Below, one piece after another: positions 19,544 through 29,900 of a DNA stretch of 64,000 nucleotides. Position 1 is the stretch's first letter. Each line of letters starts with the position of its first letter. Source of the DNA: Thermococcus litoralis DSM 5473 (lineage in GTDB: Archaea > Methanobacteriota_B > Thermococci > Thermococcales > Thermococcaceae); NCBI RefSeq assembly GCF_000246985.2, contig NC_022084.1, forward strand, positions 469,423-533,422, written 5' to 3'. A program made the translations under genes and the position numbers. Under the pieces are notes generated by a model. The model searched no databases. It saw only the letters and a list, made by a program, of their open reading frames with translations, and had not been told where the DNA came from.

Positions 19544-20536
19544 ATGAAGTGGAAAGCAATTGGTTTGATATTGGTTCTGGCCCTTGGTTTGATTGTTTCG
19601 GGCTGTACACAACAAGGAACACAAACTCAGACAACAACCCAAGCCCAAGAAATAACCATCTATACCGGTGGAACTGGAGGAGTTTACTTCCCCCTTGGTT
19701 CCAAGTATGCAGAGATCTTAACTAAAAACGGTGTCCCCGCTAAGGCCGTTACAAGCGGTGCAAGCGTGGCAAACGCAAAGGCAATTGAAGATGGAACCGC
19801 CCAAGCGGCAATTCTCCAGAACGACGTAGCTTACTATGCCTACAACGGTCTCTACATGTTCGAAGGGCAAGCAATAAAGAACATTAGAGGAGTTGCCGCC
19901 CTTTATCCAGAAACAGTCCAATTTATTGTTAGGGCAGACAGTGATATTAAAACACTTCAAGACTTGGCTGGAAAGAAGGTGGCCATAGGTGCCCCAGGAA
20001 GCGGAACTGCTGTTGCTGCAGAACAAGTACTTAGAGCAGCTGGTGTATGGGACAGCATTGAAAAGGTGAACCAAAAGTTCAGCGAGGCTTCACAAAGCCT
20101 TAAGCTCGGCCAAGTTGATGCGGCCGTTATAGTCTCCGGAATTCCAACCCCGTCAGTTAACCAAATAGCCGTCCAGACACCGGTTAGAGTCCTTCCAATT
20201 CCAGATGACATTCTTAACAAGCTCAAACAACAGGGGTACATATTCTACGTTAGACAGGTCGTTCCAAAGGGAACCTACAATGGTGTTGAAGAGGACACTC
20301 CAACCCTAGCCGTTAAAGCAATGCTTGCCGTGAGTGCTGATCTTTCAGAAGACACAGTTTACAAGATGACTAAGATATTGTTCGAAAACGTCGACCAACT
20401 TAGGGCAGTTCACCAGAAAGCCCAACTTATAAGCCTAGAAACAGCTCTTGACGGTATGAGCATACCACTTCACCCCGGAGCAATAAAGTACTATGAAGAG
20501 AAAGGCCTAAGTGTTCCAGAAGAGCTTAAAGGGTGA
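19544..20536 (+). CDS. TAXI-family TRAP transporter solute-binding lipoprotein
   Basis: 330 residues. The signal peptide ends in a lipobox (LIVSGC, Cys21), followed by a Thr/Gln linker and the TAXI periplasmic-type binding fold (ITIYTGGTGGVYFPLGSKYA, SGASVANAKAIEDGTAQAAI). Such proteins capture small carboxylates or amino acids for a sodium-driven TRAP permease. Encoded with a DUF1850 protein and a fused permease, a standard TAXI-TRAP operon. Substrate unknown; glutamate and other carboxylates are reported for relatives. Confidence 0.92.
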   Translation: MKWKAIGLILVLALGLIVSGCTQQGTQTQTTTQAQEITIYTGGTGGVYFPLGSKYAEILTKNGVPAKAVTSGASVANAKAIEDGTAQAAILQNDVAYYAYNGLYMFEGQAIKNIRGVAALYPETVQFIVRADSDIKTLQDLAGKKVAIGAPGSGTAVAAEQVLRAAGVWDSIEKVNQKFSEASQSLKLGQVDAAVIVSGIPTPSVNQIAVQTPVRVLPIPDDILNKLKQQGYIFYVRQVVPKGTYNGVEEDTPTLAVKAMLAVSADLSEDTVYKMTKILFENVDQLRAVHQKAQLISLETALDGMSIPLHPGAIKYYEEKGLSVPEELKG

Positions 20537-20982
20537 ATCTTTTGAAGAGGTTTCTTTTTTTGCTTCCTTTTCTTATAATACTTCTTTTTCCCGCAAATGT
20601 TCTTATAATAAGCGATGGGACTCACTCGTATGTGAGCCTTCTTGGTGAGAAGGACATAAAGATCGCCTACATCCACAGTGTTCAGAGAAGTGAAATCATA
20701 GAAGAGCTCAAAGCCAACAAAACAGGCTTATACGTCACTGGAATGTGGTGGAAGGACTTCGGAGCGGGTCTTCCAGAGGACATCCAATACTCAGAAGATG
20801 GATACTATGTCAAAAAAGTCAATATTCTCCTTGGGAAGAGTCTCAGCTTTTGGTTTATTCCCTTGAATCATGCAAAAATTAGCGTGAACGAAGAAGTTAT
20901 ATTGTCTCCAACCAAAGAAACCCTTGTGAATTTTAATGTGAAGAAATGTCCACTTATACTTGTAATAATGAGGAGGTGCTGA
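20533..20982 (+). CDS. DUF1850-family protein of TAXI-TRAP operon
   Basis: 149 residues with an N-terminal hydrophobic segment (LFLLPFLIILLFPANVLII) and a small beta domain containing IAYIHSVQRSEIIEEL, the signature of the DUF1850 proteins that sit between TAXI binding proteins and permeases. The GTG at 20533 overlaps the end of the binding-protein gene; a TTG at 20542 is an alternative start. Role unknown, presumed accessory to transport. Confidence 0.75.
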   Translation: MNLLKRFLFLLPFLIILLFPANVLIISDGTHSYVSLLGEKDIKIAYIHSVQRSEIIEELKANKTGLYVTGMWWKDFGAGLPEDIQYSEDGYYVKKVNILLGKSLSFWFIPLNHAKISVNEEVILSPTKETLVNFNVKKCPLILVIMRRC

Positions 20983-20983
20983 T

Positions 20984-23284
20984 ATGGAAATCGAAGAAAA
21001 ATTTGAAAAAGCAGAGGAGATAGTGCTAGAAAAAACAAGAACCCTCCCTCCAAAACTTGAGAACGTGATAAAAATAGCCGCAATCTTAATAGGTATCTAC
21101 GAGATCCTCTTCATATTTAACTTCAACTATACCCTCTATGATCTCTTCTCAAAAATAGGGATAAGCATTTCTCCATTAAAAATAACCTTCCAGACAAAGC
21201 AGGGAGAAGCCTTCGTCCTAGCAATGATCCTTTTGATAACATACCTTCTCTATCCAGTAAAGAAGAAGGAGCAATATCTCAAAAAAGTTCCATGGTATGA
21301 CTATATCCTAGCAGCACTTGGGGTTGTCTCTTCAATGTATTTGTTCTTTGTGTATCAAAGGTACGCCACATACGCAGAGGTATACATGACCGATGTTGTT
21401 TTTGGCGTGATGGCAATAATATTGGTGCTGGAGGCAACAAGAAGAGTGCTTGGGTGGGTTCTTCCGCTTGTTGTAGTTGTGTTTTTGCTTTATGGAATAA
21501 ACAATATAGGGTTTAACTGGATCAGATTTACCCAGCAGCTGTATTTTGATGAGGGAATCTTCGGAATCCCATTCTTTGTTATGACAATTTATGTCTTTGC
21601 TTTTGTGTTTTTTGGAGCATTTTTGCTAAAAATTGGGATAAGCGATTACATAACGGAGTTCATGATATCTCTTTTTGGCTCCCGTCCAGGAGGACCAGCA
21701 AAATCTGCAGTTGTCTCAAGTGGATTGATGGGAACCGTAAGCGGATCAAGTGTTGCCAACGTTTTAACTACGGGAACTTTCACTATCCCCCTAATGAAAA
21801 AAGCCGGCTATCCCCCCGAAGTTGCCGGAGCCGTCGAGCCTGTTGCCTCCACTGGTGGACAGTTAATGCCCCCTATAATGGGTGCAGCCGCGTTTATTAT
21901 GGCTGAATTTCTTGGAATTCCCTATAACAAGTTAATCATAGCAGCCGTGCTCCCCGCTTTGGTCTATTATTCGGGCGTTTATCTGTTCATAGACCTAGAG
22001 ACAAAGAGACTTGGACTAAAAGGAATGCCGAGGGAGAAATTCGCACCTCTTAACTATTTCATTAGAAAGCTCTACATACTACTCCCAATAGCCGTTATTA
22101 CAGTGGCGTTAGTTTGGGGAATTCCCCCACACATCTCCGCAATTTCTTCCCTGGGCATAGCAATCTGGGTTGCCTGGATATCAAAGGACAACATCAAAGG
22201 GCATGAGGGAATTTACGTAGCTTCAGTAATAATAACCACGATCCTTATGTTTACCGGCAGAGAAATAGCATTGCCGGTGACAATAGTCCTTATTTTGCTT
22301 GCATTATCCTTAATAGTATTGTCTTTTTCAACCAAACTGCTGGAATTTAACGAAAAGCTGTACATAAGCTTGCTCTTCATTCTGTTTATAGCTCTAACCA
22401 AGTACCTGGGAATGAGAAAAGAGCAAATACTGCTGATGAGTGGCGTAATGGGGATAGTTTTCTCGTTAATAGTTGGATATATCTCAAAAAGCGAGGATGG
22501 CAAGAAAATGTACTCAGCCACCTACGAATCCATGATCGATGCCGGAAAAACAAGCACAAGTGTAATGCTGGCAGCAGCAAGTGCTGGACTTATCCAAGGG
22601 GTACTTACAATGACGGGACTTGTAACAAGCTTGGGGTACAGATTAATCGACTTAACGGCAGGAAATCTTTGGCTTTTACTTGTATTAACTATGATATTCA
22701 GCCTAATCTTGGGAATGGGAGTGCCAACAACGGCAAACTATATAATAACATCTCTTGTAGCTGCTCCAGCAATATATAATGCAGTCTTAGGATTACAGCC
22801 CTATAGCTCTCCCGTCCCTGGATTTACAACTCCAATAGCCTTGCTAGCGGCACATTTCTTTGTATTCTACTTTGGAATACTTGCCGATGTTACTCCACCA
22901 GTGGCTTTGGCATCTTATGCAGGTTCAGCTTTAGCGGGAGGAGATTTCTGGAAGACAGCAATAAATGCAGTGAAATATGCCTTAGCCGGATACATTGGCC
23001 CATACATTTATTTCAACCATCCAGAAATGTTCTTAATAACTGTGGAGAAGTGGACAGCAACAACGGCCCTTCAAGTACTTTACGATTTCGGAGCTACACT
23101 TTTAGTCATGTATCTCTTGGCGATAGCACTTACCGGCTGGTTCCAGAAAAACCTCAGAAAGGGGATAAGAGTAGTTATTGGAGCAATAGGATTTGCCGCA
23201 GCAAGTCTTCATATAGTTCCGGTTGCAATTGGGGTAATAACTGTCGTAGGGCTTAGGCTTTTTGGGAAAAAGCTCATGGGCTGA
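20984..23284 (+). CDS. TRAP transporter fused permease (DctQM-like)
   Basis: 766-residue polytopic membrane protein combining the small and large TRAP permease subunits, as in TAXI systems. Conserved DctM-type segments include SAVVSSGLMGTVSGSSVANV, VEPVASTGGQLMPPIMGAAA and the repeat-related LGMGVPTTANYIITSLVAAP with DVTPPVALASYAGSALAGG. It takes solute from the lipoprotein encoded upstream. The SD GAGGTGC is close to ATG 20984. Its 3' end overlaps the convergent pilin-like gene by 11 bp. Confidence 0.93.
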   Translation: MEIEEKFEKAEEIVLEKTRTLPPKLENVIKIAAILIGIYEILFIFNFNYTLYDLFSKIGISISPLKITFQTKQGEAFVLAMILLITYLLYPVKKKEQYLKKVPWYDYILAALGVVSSMYLFFVYQRYATYAEVYMTDVVFGVMAIILVLEATRRVLGWVLPLVVVVFLLYGINNIGFNWIRFTQQLYFDEGIFGIPFFVMTIYVFAFVFFGAFLLKIGISDYITEFMISLFGSRPGGPAKSAVVSSGLMGTVSGSSVANVLTTGTFTIPLMKKAGYPPEVAGAVEPVASTGGQLMPPIMGAAAFIMAEFLGIPYNKLIIAAVLPALVYYSGVYLFIDLETKRLGLKGMPREKFAPLNYFIRKLYILLPIAVITVALVWGIPPHISAISSLGIAIWVAWISKDNIKGHEGIYVASVIITTILMFTGREIALPVTIVLILLALSLIVLSFSTKLLEFNEKLYISLLFILFIALTKYLGMRKEQILLMSGVMGIVFSLIVGYISKSEDGKKMYSATYESMIDAGKTSTSVMLAAASAGLIQGVLTMTGLVTSLGYRLIDLTAGNLWLLLVLTMIFSLILGMGVPTTANYIITSLVAAPAIYNAVLGLQPYSSPVPGFTTPIALLAAHFFVFYFGILADVTPPVALASYAGSALAGGDFWKTAINAVKYALAGYIGPYIYFNHPEMFLITVEKWTATTALQVLYDFGATLLVMYLLAIALTGWFQKNLRKGIRVVIGAIGFAAASLHIVPVAIGVITVVGLRLFGKKLMG

Positions 23285-23456
23285 CTTCTTCTTTTGTTTT
23301 TTGCAGTTCTTCAATTATTGATTGGGTGAGGTTTTGAATGTTTTGGGCAGCATTTAAGACGGTTCTTCTAATGAGTTGAACTACGACAAAGATTATAATC
23401 ATGACAATGGCTATCATCATTAGGTACTCTATAGCTGCCTGGGCCTTCCTCTTCAT
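23274..23456 (-). CDS. Small class III signal peptide (pilin-like) protein
   Basis: 60 residues beginning KRKAQAAIEYLMMIAIVMII: a charged start, then the Q-A-A-I-E-Y-L motif of archaeal class III (type IV pilin-like) signals, a hydrophobic helix and a short amphipathic tail. The prepilin peptidase would cut before the Gln. It is likely a pseudopilin or membrane-embedded subunit. It is directly downstream of another tiny membrane protein, 4 bp apart. A homologue is carried by the integrated element at 32606-32776. Confidence 0.8.
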   Translation of the reverse strand: MKRKAQAAIEYLMMIAIVMIIIFVVVQLIRRTVLNAAQNIQNLTQSIIEELQKTKEEVSP

Positions 23457-23460
23457 CCTT

Positions 23461-23610
23461 TCATCCTCCGAGAGCTTGGGCTATCTGCTTAGCAACAAAG
23501 CCTGAGGCTATTATAAAGCCAACTGCGACTGCAGAGGTTATTATCACAAACTCAATTATCTTATCCAAAATATACACGAGCACCTTCTTCTCTTTTTCAC
23601 TGAGTTCCAT
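23461..23610 (-). CDS. Tiny membrane protein, partner of the pilin-like gene
   Basis: 49 residues from ATG 23610: a charged N-terminus (MELSEKEKKVLVYILDKIIE), then one hydrophobic helix (FVIITSAVAVGFIIASGFVA) and KQIAQALGG. It precedes the pilin-like gene with 4 bp between stop and start, so the two are probably co-translated. No family recognised. Confidence 0.65.
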   Translation of the reverse strand: MELSEKEKKVLVYILDKIIEFVIITSAVAVGFIIASGFVAKQIAQALGG

Positions 23611-23682
23611 ATGACCACCGCTTTTAAAATATGTATAAAGAACTAATAAATCTTTAGCTAAAGCTAAAGAAAGAAGGGAAGG

Positions 23683-24879
23683 TTAATAAAGCATGACTTC
23701 AAAGCCGAGCTCACTTAGCAAATCAGCAAGCTCTTCACTGTCTACATACGCAAGGAGATGATGATTCCCAAGGGTTCCATCGATGAAATCTTTTGCTTCC
23801 ATGATTTTGAGTTTCATTTGAGTTCTGCACCTGTGCTCGCTCTTTTCCTGTTCCACAACTTCAACACCTGCCACTACAACTTTTCTACCTCTAATTTTCA
23901 GGAGAGATGCTTTTCCTCTGGGAAGGCTTACTGCTACTCCAACCCCCTTTCCGCTCTCAAAGTGAGACCTAAGAATGTAATCGCTTATCAAGGGTGCTGT
24001 GCAGTGAGCCAATATTATATGATTTTCTCCATAGTCTGCTATATTGCCCATAAACGCAGGCTTATCAAAGAATTTCCTTATTAACACCATCCCCAACAAT
24101 GAGTTTAGTTCTCCCTCACATGCAGCAGGAATTCCTTCAGCGTTAAACATTGCCAGAGCTAAACATGGGGTAGCTTTAAGCTTGTTCAGCATCTCAAAGC
24201 ATCCTATTGCAAATCCATCCAAGTTATAGTCGTCAATTATCTTTCTGAGGGCTACATACATCCTACCTGCTTTCACGAGGTCTTCTCTCTGAGGTTCCTT
24301 GATTTCCTTGGCTTTTGCGATTATTTCTTCAATGGCTTTCCATCCTTCAGCTTCCGTTGTCGATTCGTAGTACTCGTAGAACTTCTTCAGGCTTATATGC
24401 ACGTAAGGAAGCTCAAACTTTTCGTTTATGAGCCATACGGAGGTTCTTCCAATCAATCCTAACCTAAGGTTTAGGAACTTACTCAACATCTCTTTCATGT
24501 CATCATAACCAAGAATAGCGGCTTTAAGCTCATCAAAGCTTTTCACTAATGTTGCTGGGATTAACCTGTCCCTAAAATACTCCCTAAGCTCTATTGCCGC
24601 AGCAATTGAGTTATTAAATGAATCTCCAAAGAGGATTACTGGTTTTCTATAGTATGCAAACTCCTTGAGAGCATTTTCAGTACCTCCAGTTAGGGGATAC
24701 AAAACTATAACATCAACGTCCTTGAAGTCGACCTCCTTTGTTTCTGACTTTGAGGATACAAACGCTCCTCCCTCAATTTCAAACTCATTTGCAAGATTCA
24801 TTAGAAATTCGGAAGCTTTCTTTTCAAAGGCTTTTGGATTTGCCAGTTCGCTAATTCCAAAGGCTACTCCCACTTTCAT
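23683..24879 (-). CDS. L-fucose/L-arabinose isomerase-like protein
   Basis: 398 residues. The C-terminal half carries the features of the FucI/AraA isomerase family: PAACEGELNSLLGMVLIRKF, then FMGNIADYGENHIILAHCTA, and late GTLGNHHLLAYVDSEELADL. The N-terminal half (VIVLYPLTGGTENALKEFAY) is a Rossmann-like domain. The Glu in CEGEL would match a metal-binding residue. It is shorter than classical FucI (about 590). A more distant paralogue is at 61459-62943. Substrate unassigned. Confidence 0.7.
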   Translation of the reverse strand: MKVGVAFGISELANPKAFEKKASEFLMNLANEFEIEGGAFVSSKSETKEVDFKDVDVIVLYPLTGGTENALKEFAYYRKPVILFGDSFNNSIAAAIELREYFRDRLIPATLVKSFDELKAAILGYDDMKEMLSKFLNLRLGLIGRTSVWLINEKFELPYVHISLKKFYEYYESTTEAEGWKAIEEIIAKAKEIKEPQREDLVKAGRMYVALRKIIDDYNLDGFAIGCFEMLNKLKATPCLALAMFNAEGIPAACEGELNSLLGMVLIRKFFDKPAFMGNIADYGENHIILAHCTAPLISDYILRSHFESGKGVGVAVSLPRGKASLLKIRGRKVVVAGVEVVEQEKSEHRCRTQMKLKIMEAKDFIDGTLGNHHLLAYVDSEELADLLSELGFEVMLY

Positions 24880-24964
24880 TTTACAACCTCCAATAAAGGT
24901 TGAGAGTACTTAAATTTAAGGTTACCGTTTTAAAGTCAATGAACAATAATAAATTGTGGTGAAA

Positions 24965-25552
24965 ATGATCCGCTTTGTGCTTGACACGAGCATCTTTGTT
25001 AATCCAGATATTAGAAATAAGTTTGGGGAAAATCCCACTGATGCCATGAAAAAATTTTTAGAGTACGCAGAGAGGCTTTTTGGTAGGGTTGAATTCTACA
25101 TGCCTCCGGGTATCTATAAGGAGGTAACTCATTTTGTTGAACTCGAAGAAGTTTCTCCCGATATTGAGCTTTATATAATCAAAAAGCCTCCCAACGTACA
25201 TGACATTAAAATACCTGCTTTTGTCGTTTATGAACTCATTGACGATATTAGAAGGAGGATAGACAAAGGCCTCAGGGTTGCTGAAAAGGCTGTGAGAGAG
25301 AGTGTAATAGACACGCAAAATGTGGACGCAATAATCCAGAGACTTAGGAGAAACTACAGAAGGGCTCTACGAGAGGGAATTGTGGATAGTAAAGAAGATT
25401 TTGAGCTTATTCTTCTGGCTAAAGAACTCGATGCAACAATTGTTTCTGCAGATATTGGAATCTTAACATGGGCTCAAAAGATGGGGATTAAGTGGATAGA
25501 TGCGGCAAGGTTTAAGGAGGTTCTGGATGAACTCGTAGAAAAGATAGGGTGA
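24965..25552 (+). CDS. PIN-domain protein, RNA-ligase-partner type
   Basis: 195 residues from ATG 24965 with GGTGAAA upstream. The opening FVLDTSIFVNPDIRNKFGEN and late TIVSADIGILTWAQKMGIKW give the PIN-fold acidic residues (D-T-S and S-A-D). It matches the archaeal family annotated as RNA ligase partner protein (COG1458). It is probably a metal-dependent ribonuclease in RNA repair or processing. The RNA ligase itself is not in the window. Confidence 0.8.
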   Translation: MIRFVLDTSIFVNPDIRNKFGENPTDAMKKFLEYAERLFGRVEFYMPPGIYKEVTHFVELEEVSPDIELYIIKKPPNVHDIKIPAFVVYELIDDIRRRIDKGLRVAEKAVRESVIDTQNVDAIIQRLRRNYRRALREGIVDSKEDFELILLAKELDATIVSADIGILTWAQKMGIKWIDAARFKEVLDELVEKIG

Positions 25553-25575
25553 ATAATCCAGAGAACCCTAAATAC

Positions 25576-25749
25576 TCACTCCTCCCAGATGCTCTTCCAC
25601 TCAAATTCATCTTTTTCCTCTTGGATCTCATCAATCTCTACCTTAGGTTCTTCCTTATGACTCATTAAAGCAAGCCATAAGAATGCAAACGGGCCGGTTA
25701 GAATGAGGAGCATGATAAAGACCAGAATCTTCTTTTGTTTTTCGTTCAT
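25576..25749 (-). CDS. Small single-span membrane protein
   Basis: 57 residues from ATG 25749: MNEKQKKI, one transmembrane helix (LVFIMLLILTGPFAFLWLAL), then an acidic tail (EPKVEIDEIQEEKDEFEW). It is convergent with the PIN gene and divergent from the acetyltransferase. No family recognised; the reading frame and composition look coding. Confidence 0.55.
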   Translation of the reverse strand: MNEKQKKILVFIMLLILTGPFAFLWLALMSHKEEPKVEIDEIQEEKDEFEWKSIWEE

Positions 25750-25819
25750 GAGTTTAGATTAGGTCTTTAGATATATGAAGGTTTTTATAAGGATTGCAAA
25801 AAACTCTCCAGGTGAAAAA

Positions 25820-26272
25820 ATGAGCGATCTCATTATTAGAAAAGCCCAAGAGTCAGATTTGAATGAAATCAAAAGCCTCATAATAGAACTCATTGAAACT
25901 CTAGAAAGCCAAGAAGGTATAGATGAAAATGCTGTATTTGAGAACTGCAAAAAACTTCTAACGACTCCAAATGCATATTTGCTAGTTGCAGAGTTGAACG
26001 GAAAGGTGGTAGGAGCTCTCCATTTAAACATCCGTAGAACAATTCTCCACTCTGCACCTTCTGCACTAATTGATGAACTCGTTGCATCTAAAGAACTTAG
26101 GAACCAAGGAATAGGGAGAAAATTGATAAGAGCCGCTATGGAACTTTGCAAAGAGCTGAGACACACCGAGATTGAAGTGAGCACGGAGATTAGCAACCTC
26201 AAGGCGAGGGAATTCTACAAAAGCATGGGCTTCGAAGAGGTTGGAATCCTATTAGAAATGGATTTGGATTGA
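25820..26272 (+). CDS. GNAT-family N-acetyltransferase
   Basis: 150 residues from ATG 25820 (MSDLIIRKAQESDLNEIKSL) with AGGTGAAAAA upstream. The acetyl-CoA-binding motif A reads ELRNQGIGRKLIRAAMELC (about 94-112), and the late NLKAREFYKSMGFEEVG is the typical motif B. The acceptor substrate is unknown; protein N-terminal, amine or antibiotic acceptors cannot be told apart here. Confidence 0.88.
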   Translation: MSDLIIRKAQESDLNEIKSLIIELIETLESQEGIDENAVFENCKKLLTTPNAYLLVAELNGKVVGALHLNIRRTILHSAPSALIDELVASKELRNQGIGRKLIRAAMELCKELRHTEIEVSTEISNLKAREFYKSMGFEEVGILLEMDLD

Positions 26273-26283
26273 AAAAGAAAAGC

Positions 26284-26857
26284 TCAAATCTGATCAAGAA
26301 GCTTTTTACATTTCTCTTCATATTCCTCTTGGGAAAGAACTCCCATATCGTAAAGCTCTTTAAGCCTTTTAAGTTTTTCTAGAGGATCTTCTTGAGATTT
26401 AGGGATTCTAATTCCCCTTTCCATCCGTATGCCTCTACTCACAACTTCCTTTGGCTTGTGAATAGTCTACTCTTCGCTCATCAAATGCTTTTTCCTTTCG
26501 ATTGAGACTGGTTCAACTGCAATTTCGTTTAATGCATCCCTTATCGATTCTATAGCTTTTCTCGCTTCTTCCTTATCCATCCTCTGCAATCTAATCTCAT
26601 TACCATCTTCCTTTTTAATCAGAAACTCGGAATACAGCTTGCCCACTTTAACGTACACTTGCTCTAACTTTTCATATGGGATGGCCGTTAGTTCATATCT
26701 CCCCAAGATTTTCTCATCGATATACATTATTCTCCTGTCTGTGATAACAAGCCATTTTGGTTTGGCCTCCAGGCTGAACTTCTTTTTTATAGTATACAAG
26801 ACTTTTCTCATCGGGAGAAAGATTTTCCAAGATTCCCTTTGGAAGCTTTTCTTCCAT
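26284..26857 (-). pseudogene. Broken PH-domain/SHOCT protein gene
   Basis: From ATG 26857, with GGAGGTGAGC upstream, the frame reads MEEKLPKGILENLSPDEK and then shifts within GATGAGAAAAGTC (one extra A). The PH-like domain continues in another frame (KFSLEAKPKWLVITDRRIMY) to an in-frame TAG at 26467-26469. The same frame then goes on into a SHOCT motif (LKRLKELYDMGVLSQEEYEE) ending at 26284. Two lesions in one gene suggest decay. The PH part alone (26467-26811) could still be made from an internal ATG. Confidence 0.7.
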
Positions 26858-26931
26858 GCAGCTCACCTCCTTCACTTTTCGCTTAGAAACTATATAACTT
26901 CGTTCATTTCAAAAATAAAATAAAAAGGCAG

Positions 26932-29900
26932 TTACCTTCTTCTCCTCAAAAGCAGGGGAACAAGAGATAATATTGCAAGTAATCCTACACCACATGTTCC
27001 CCCGGCTGCACTTGACGTTTGGGTTTGTGTTGATGGAGTGCTTGAAGTTTCTTGGGTAGTTGAGGAAGAAGTTGTAGATGGAGATGGTGAGCTTGATGTG
27101 GTCTCAGAAGTAGATGAGGCTGGAGAAGGAGAGCTCGAAGTCGTGGTCTCACTCGGAGTAGAGGTTGTCGTCGTTTCCGTGGGTGTGGGAGCTTGAGCCT
27201 CTTTCACCGTAATTGTGAACCTCTTCACATCCTCTCCGCCTTTATCGTCTCTTACAGTCAGCGTTACCGTGTAGTTGCCGGCTTCTGTGAAAACATGAAC
27301 TGGTTCTGCATCCTCCGATGTCGAGCCATCACCAAAATCCCAGCTCCAGCTTACAATACTTCCATCACTATCATAGGATTTGTCAACAAAGTTTATTTCC
27401 TCCCCGGCCTTCGGTTCCTTGGGGAGGAACGTGAAGTCGGCTGTGGGAAGGACGTTCGCCGGAGAAACCGTTATCTGCTTGGAGTAGCTTGCTTTCATAC
27501 CCCCGTCATCTTCGATTGTGAGTATTACCGTATATGTGCCCGGATCGGAGTAAGTGTGCTTGGGATTTCTTTCCGTTGAAGTCGAGCCATCTCCAAAGTC
27601 CCAGCTCCAGCTCACAATGCTTCCATCTTCGTCACTTGAAGAGTCGCTAAAGCTCACATCTTCTCCGGCTTTTGGAAGTTCTGGGGAGTTGGTAAACATG
27701 GCCGTTGGTTCTTTGTTCGGGAGAACAGTTACGCTTTGGGTGCATGTATTATTGGCTCCCCATACGCCTTCTACATAGAGACTGACCACATAATCCCCGG
27801 GCTCAGAATACCTGTGGGTATAGTTGCTTTGCATCTCCCCGGTGTTCTCGAGTACCGTGCCGTCACCAAAATCAAGGCGCCACTGTTTAACACCCCCGCC
27901 TCCCGAAGCGGAAGTCTGGACGAGGGCATCGAATGGCACTTTGCCTTCCTCAGGTTCTACCTGGACGCTACATCCAATGGAGGAGAGTGCTGAGACCAAT
28001 AACGCAATGCTTGGGTTTAAGTTGAAGAGACTGCTGGGCGGCAGTCCCGATGTGATGGAATTCTGAAGCACGGCGTACTGAAATCCAAGGGGACTTAGTT
28101 CTCTTATTGCGTAATAATTCCCCTTGCTTGGCACGTAGAAGTCGAGGACTAAGTGTCCATCCTCACTGTCGAGGTATGCAACAGCGGTTGCATTATACCA
28201 TTTGTTTTTGTCGGTGATCCTTCCCTTGTACTCTATCTGCAATTCAGTCTCGTTGCTTATCGAGACTTTGTGGGTGGTTATCTTGCTCCTTCCGTAATTC
28301 CCCTGGACACTAAGTGTATAGGAGCCAAATAAGGCATTAGTAGATTGCTTAAACCCAGCAGAAACCGAGAGGCTAAAGGTATTCTTCGTCTCGCGCCAGT
28401 TGAAGTCACTCATAGAGAACTTTTTGCCACCGGTTACCTTTCCTACCTCAATTGTGTATTTGAAGAGCTCGTTAGAGAGTTCATAGTTGGGCAGCTCCTC
28501 TGCCCTGGTTGGATACGAATTTATGTCCCCTATGGTGTGAACGCTCGAGTTGTAGTTACTCAAATGAATGTGGGGCTTTCCCTTTGGAACCGTGACGAGT
28601 ATGTACTGGTGTTCACCATCTATCACTGCGAGCTCAGGCGGGCTTATGATCGGGAACTCGTAAATATCGTAGTCTGTGCTGACTGTTAAAATGGCATCCG
28701 CCATGTCTGCGGTTATTGTGTGCGTGTCACTTATAATGTGACCCTTTCCTCTGGTGGCCTCAAACTTCTGAGAGACCTTGACTCCCAGGTTGAACTCAGC
28801 ACTTGCCACCCCGGAGCTTATTTTTCCCGAAAGACCAACGGACAGTGCCATGTCGGTGACGGCCTTCACAGACACCTCCATAGTCTGTGTATTCTTTGTC
28901 ATGTACGTGGCGTAGAAGATGCCTGTTTTGTTTATTACGTCAAAATCCACGGGCGGCGAGTTGATGACGGCTATTACCTTGTTTGTTACGCTCATCGTGC
29001 TGTGGATTGGTTCTCCCACCGTGATGGAGTTTCCATCCACATCTCCCACTGCCAGGCCGGCACCATGCTCGAAGTGGGCCTTGAATCCGTCCGGACCGTT
29101 GAGTAAACTGCCCCCCATATCGTACACTTTTATCCTGCCGGATTGGGAGGCCCACACTATCTCATCAACGCCGTCCCTGTTGACGTCTCCAACGGCCAAT
29201 CTGTCGCCCTTGGAGAAACCAATGCGGAAGTAGGAGATTTCCCTCTGTTTGTACTGTCCTCCTTCCTTTTCGAACTTGAATACGTATATGCCCGCTCTCT
29301 GTCCGTAGTTGTCGGAGTCTCTGCTCGCGATCACGAGTTCGCCCATGCCGTCGAGGTTTACGTCCCCAACTGCCATTTCATCCCTATTGCTGAAGTCAAA
29401 GCTATAGTCCTCCTTTGTGGAGAATCCTCCAAGTGAATTTCCATACATATCGTAGATGGTGATCATGTTTTTGTCGTGATCCGCCCAGAATATCTCCGCC
29501 ACTCCATCGCCGTCTATGTCCCCCACCGCTATGTTGTCTTCATCGGAGAAGTCTATTCTAAATTTGCTGAGCTCGTTGAAATGCTGGTCATATATCTTTA
29601 TCCAGTCGTCCCTGTCTGCGAACACTATCTCCTCCTTCCCGTCTCCGTTAACGTCTCCGCATGCAATATCATCACCGGCTTCAACTTCTCCCCCACGCCT
29701 GGCAAGTTCGTTCCCATTGCGGTCGAATATATAGATCTTGTCCGAGCTTCTGTCCGCATGTATTATCTCGTCCTTCCCGTCTCCGTTAACGTCTCCAGCC
29801 GCTATCTCATCCCACATCTCGTAATCCTTTTTAAAACTGTAGAGAAGATTTCCTGTTTCGTTTTCATAGCTCAATATCTTGTCTCCCCTATCTCCAATGA

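Noticed and set aside
26467..26469. In-frame TAG read as pyrrolysine
   Set aside because: Thermococcales are not known to encode pyrrolysine, and the same gene also has an upstream frameshift, so decay is the simpler reading.
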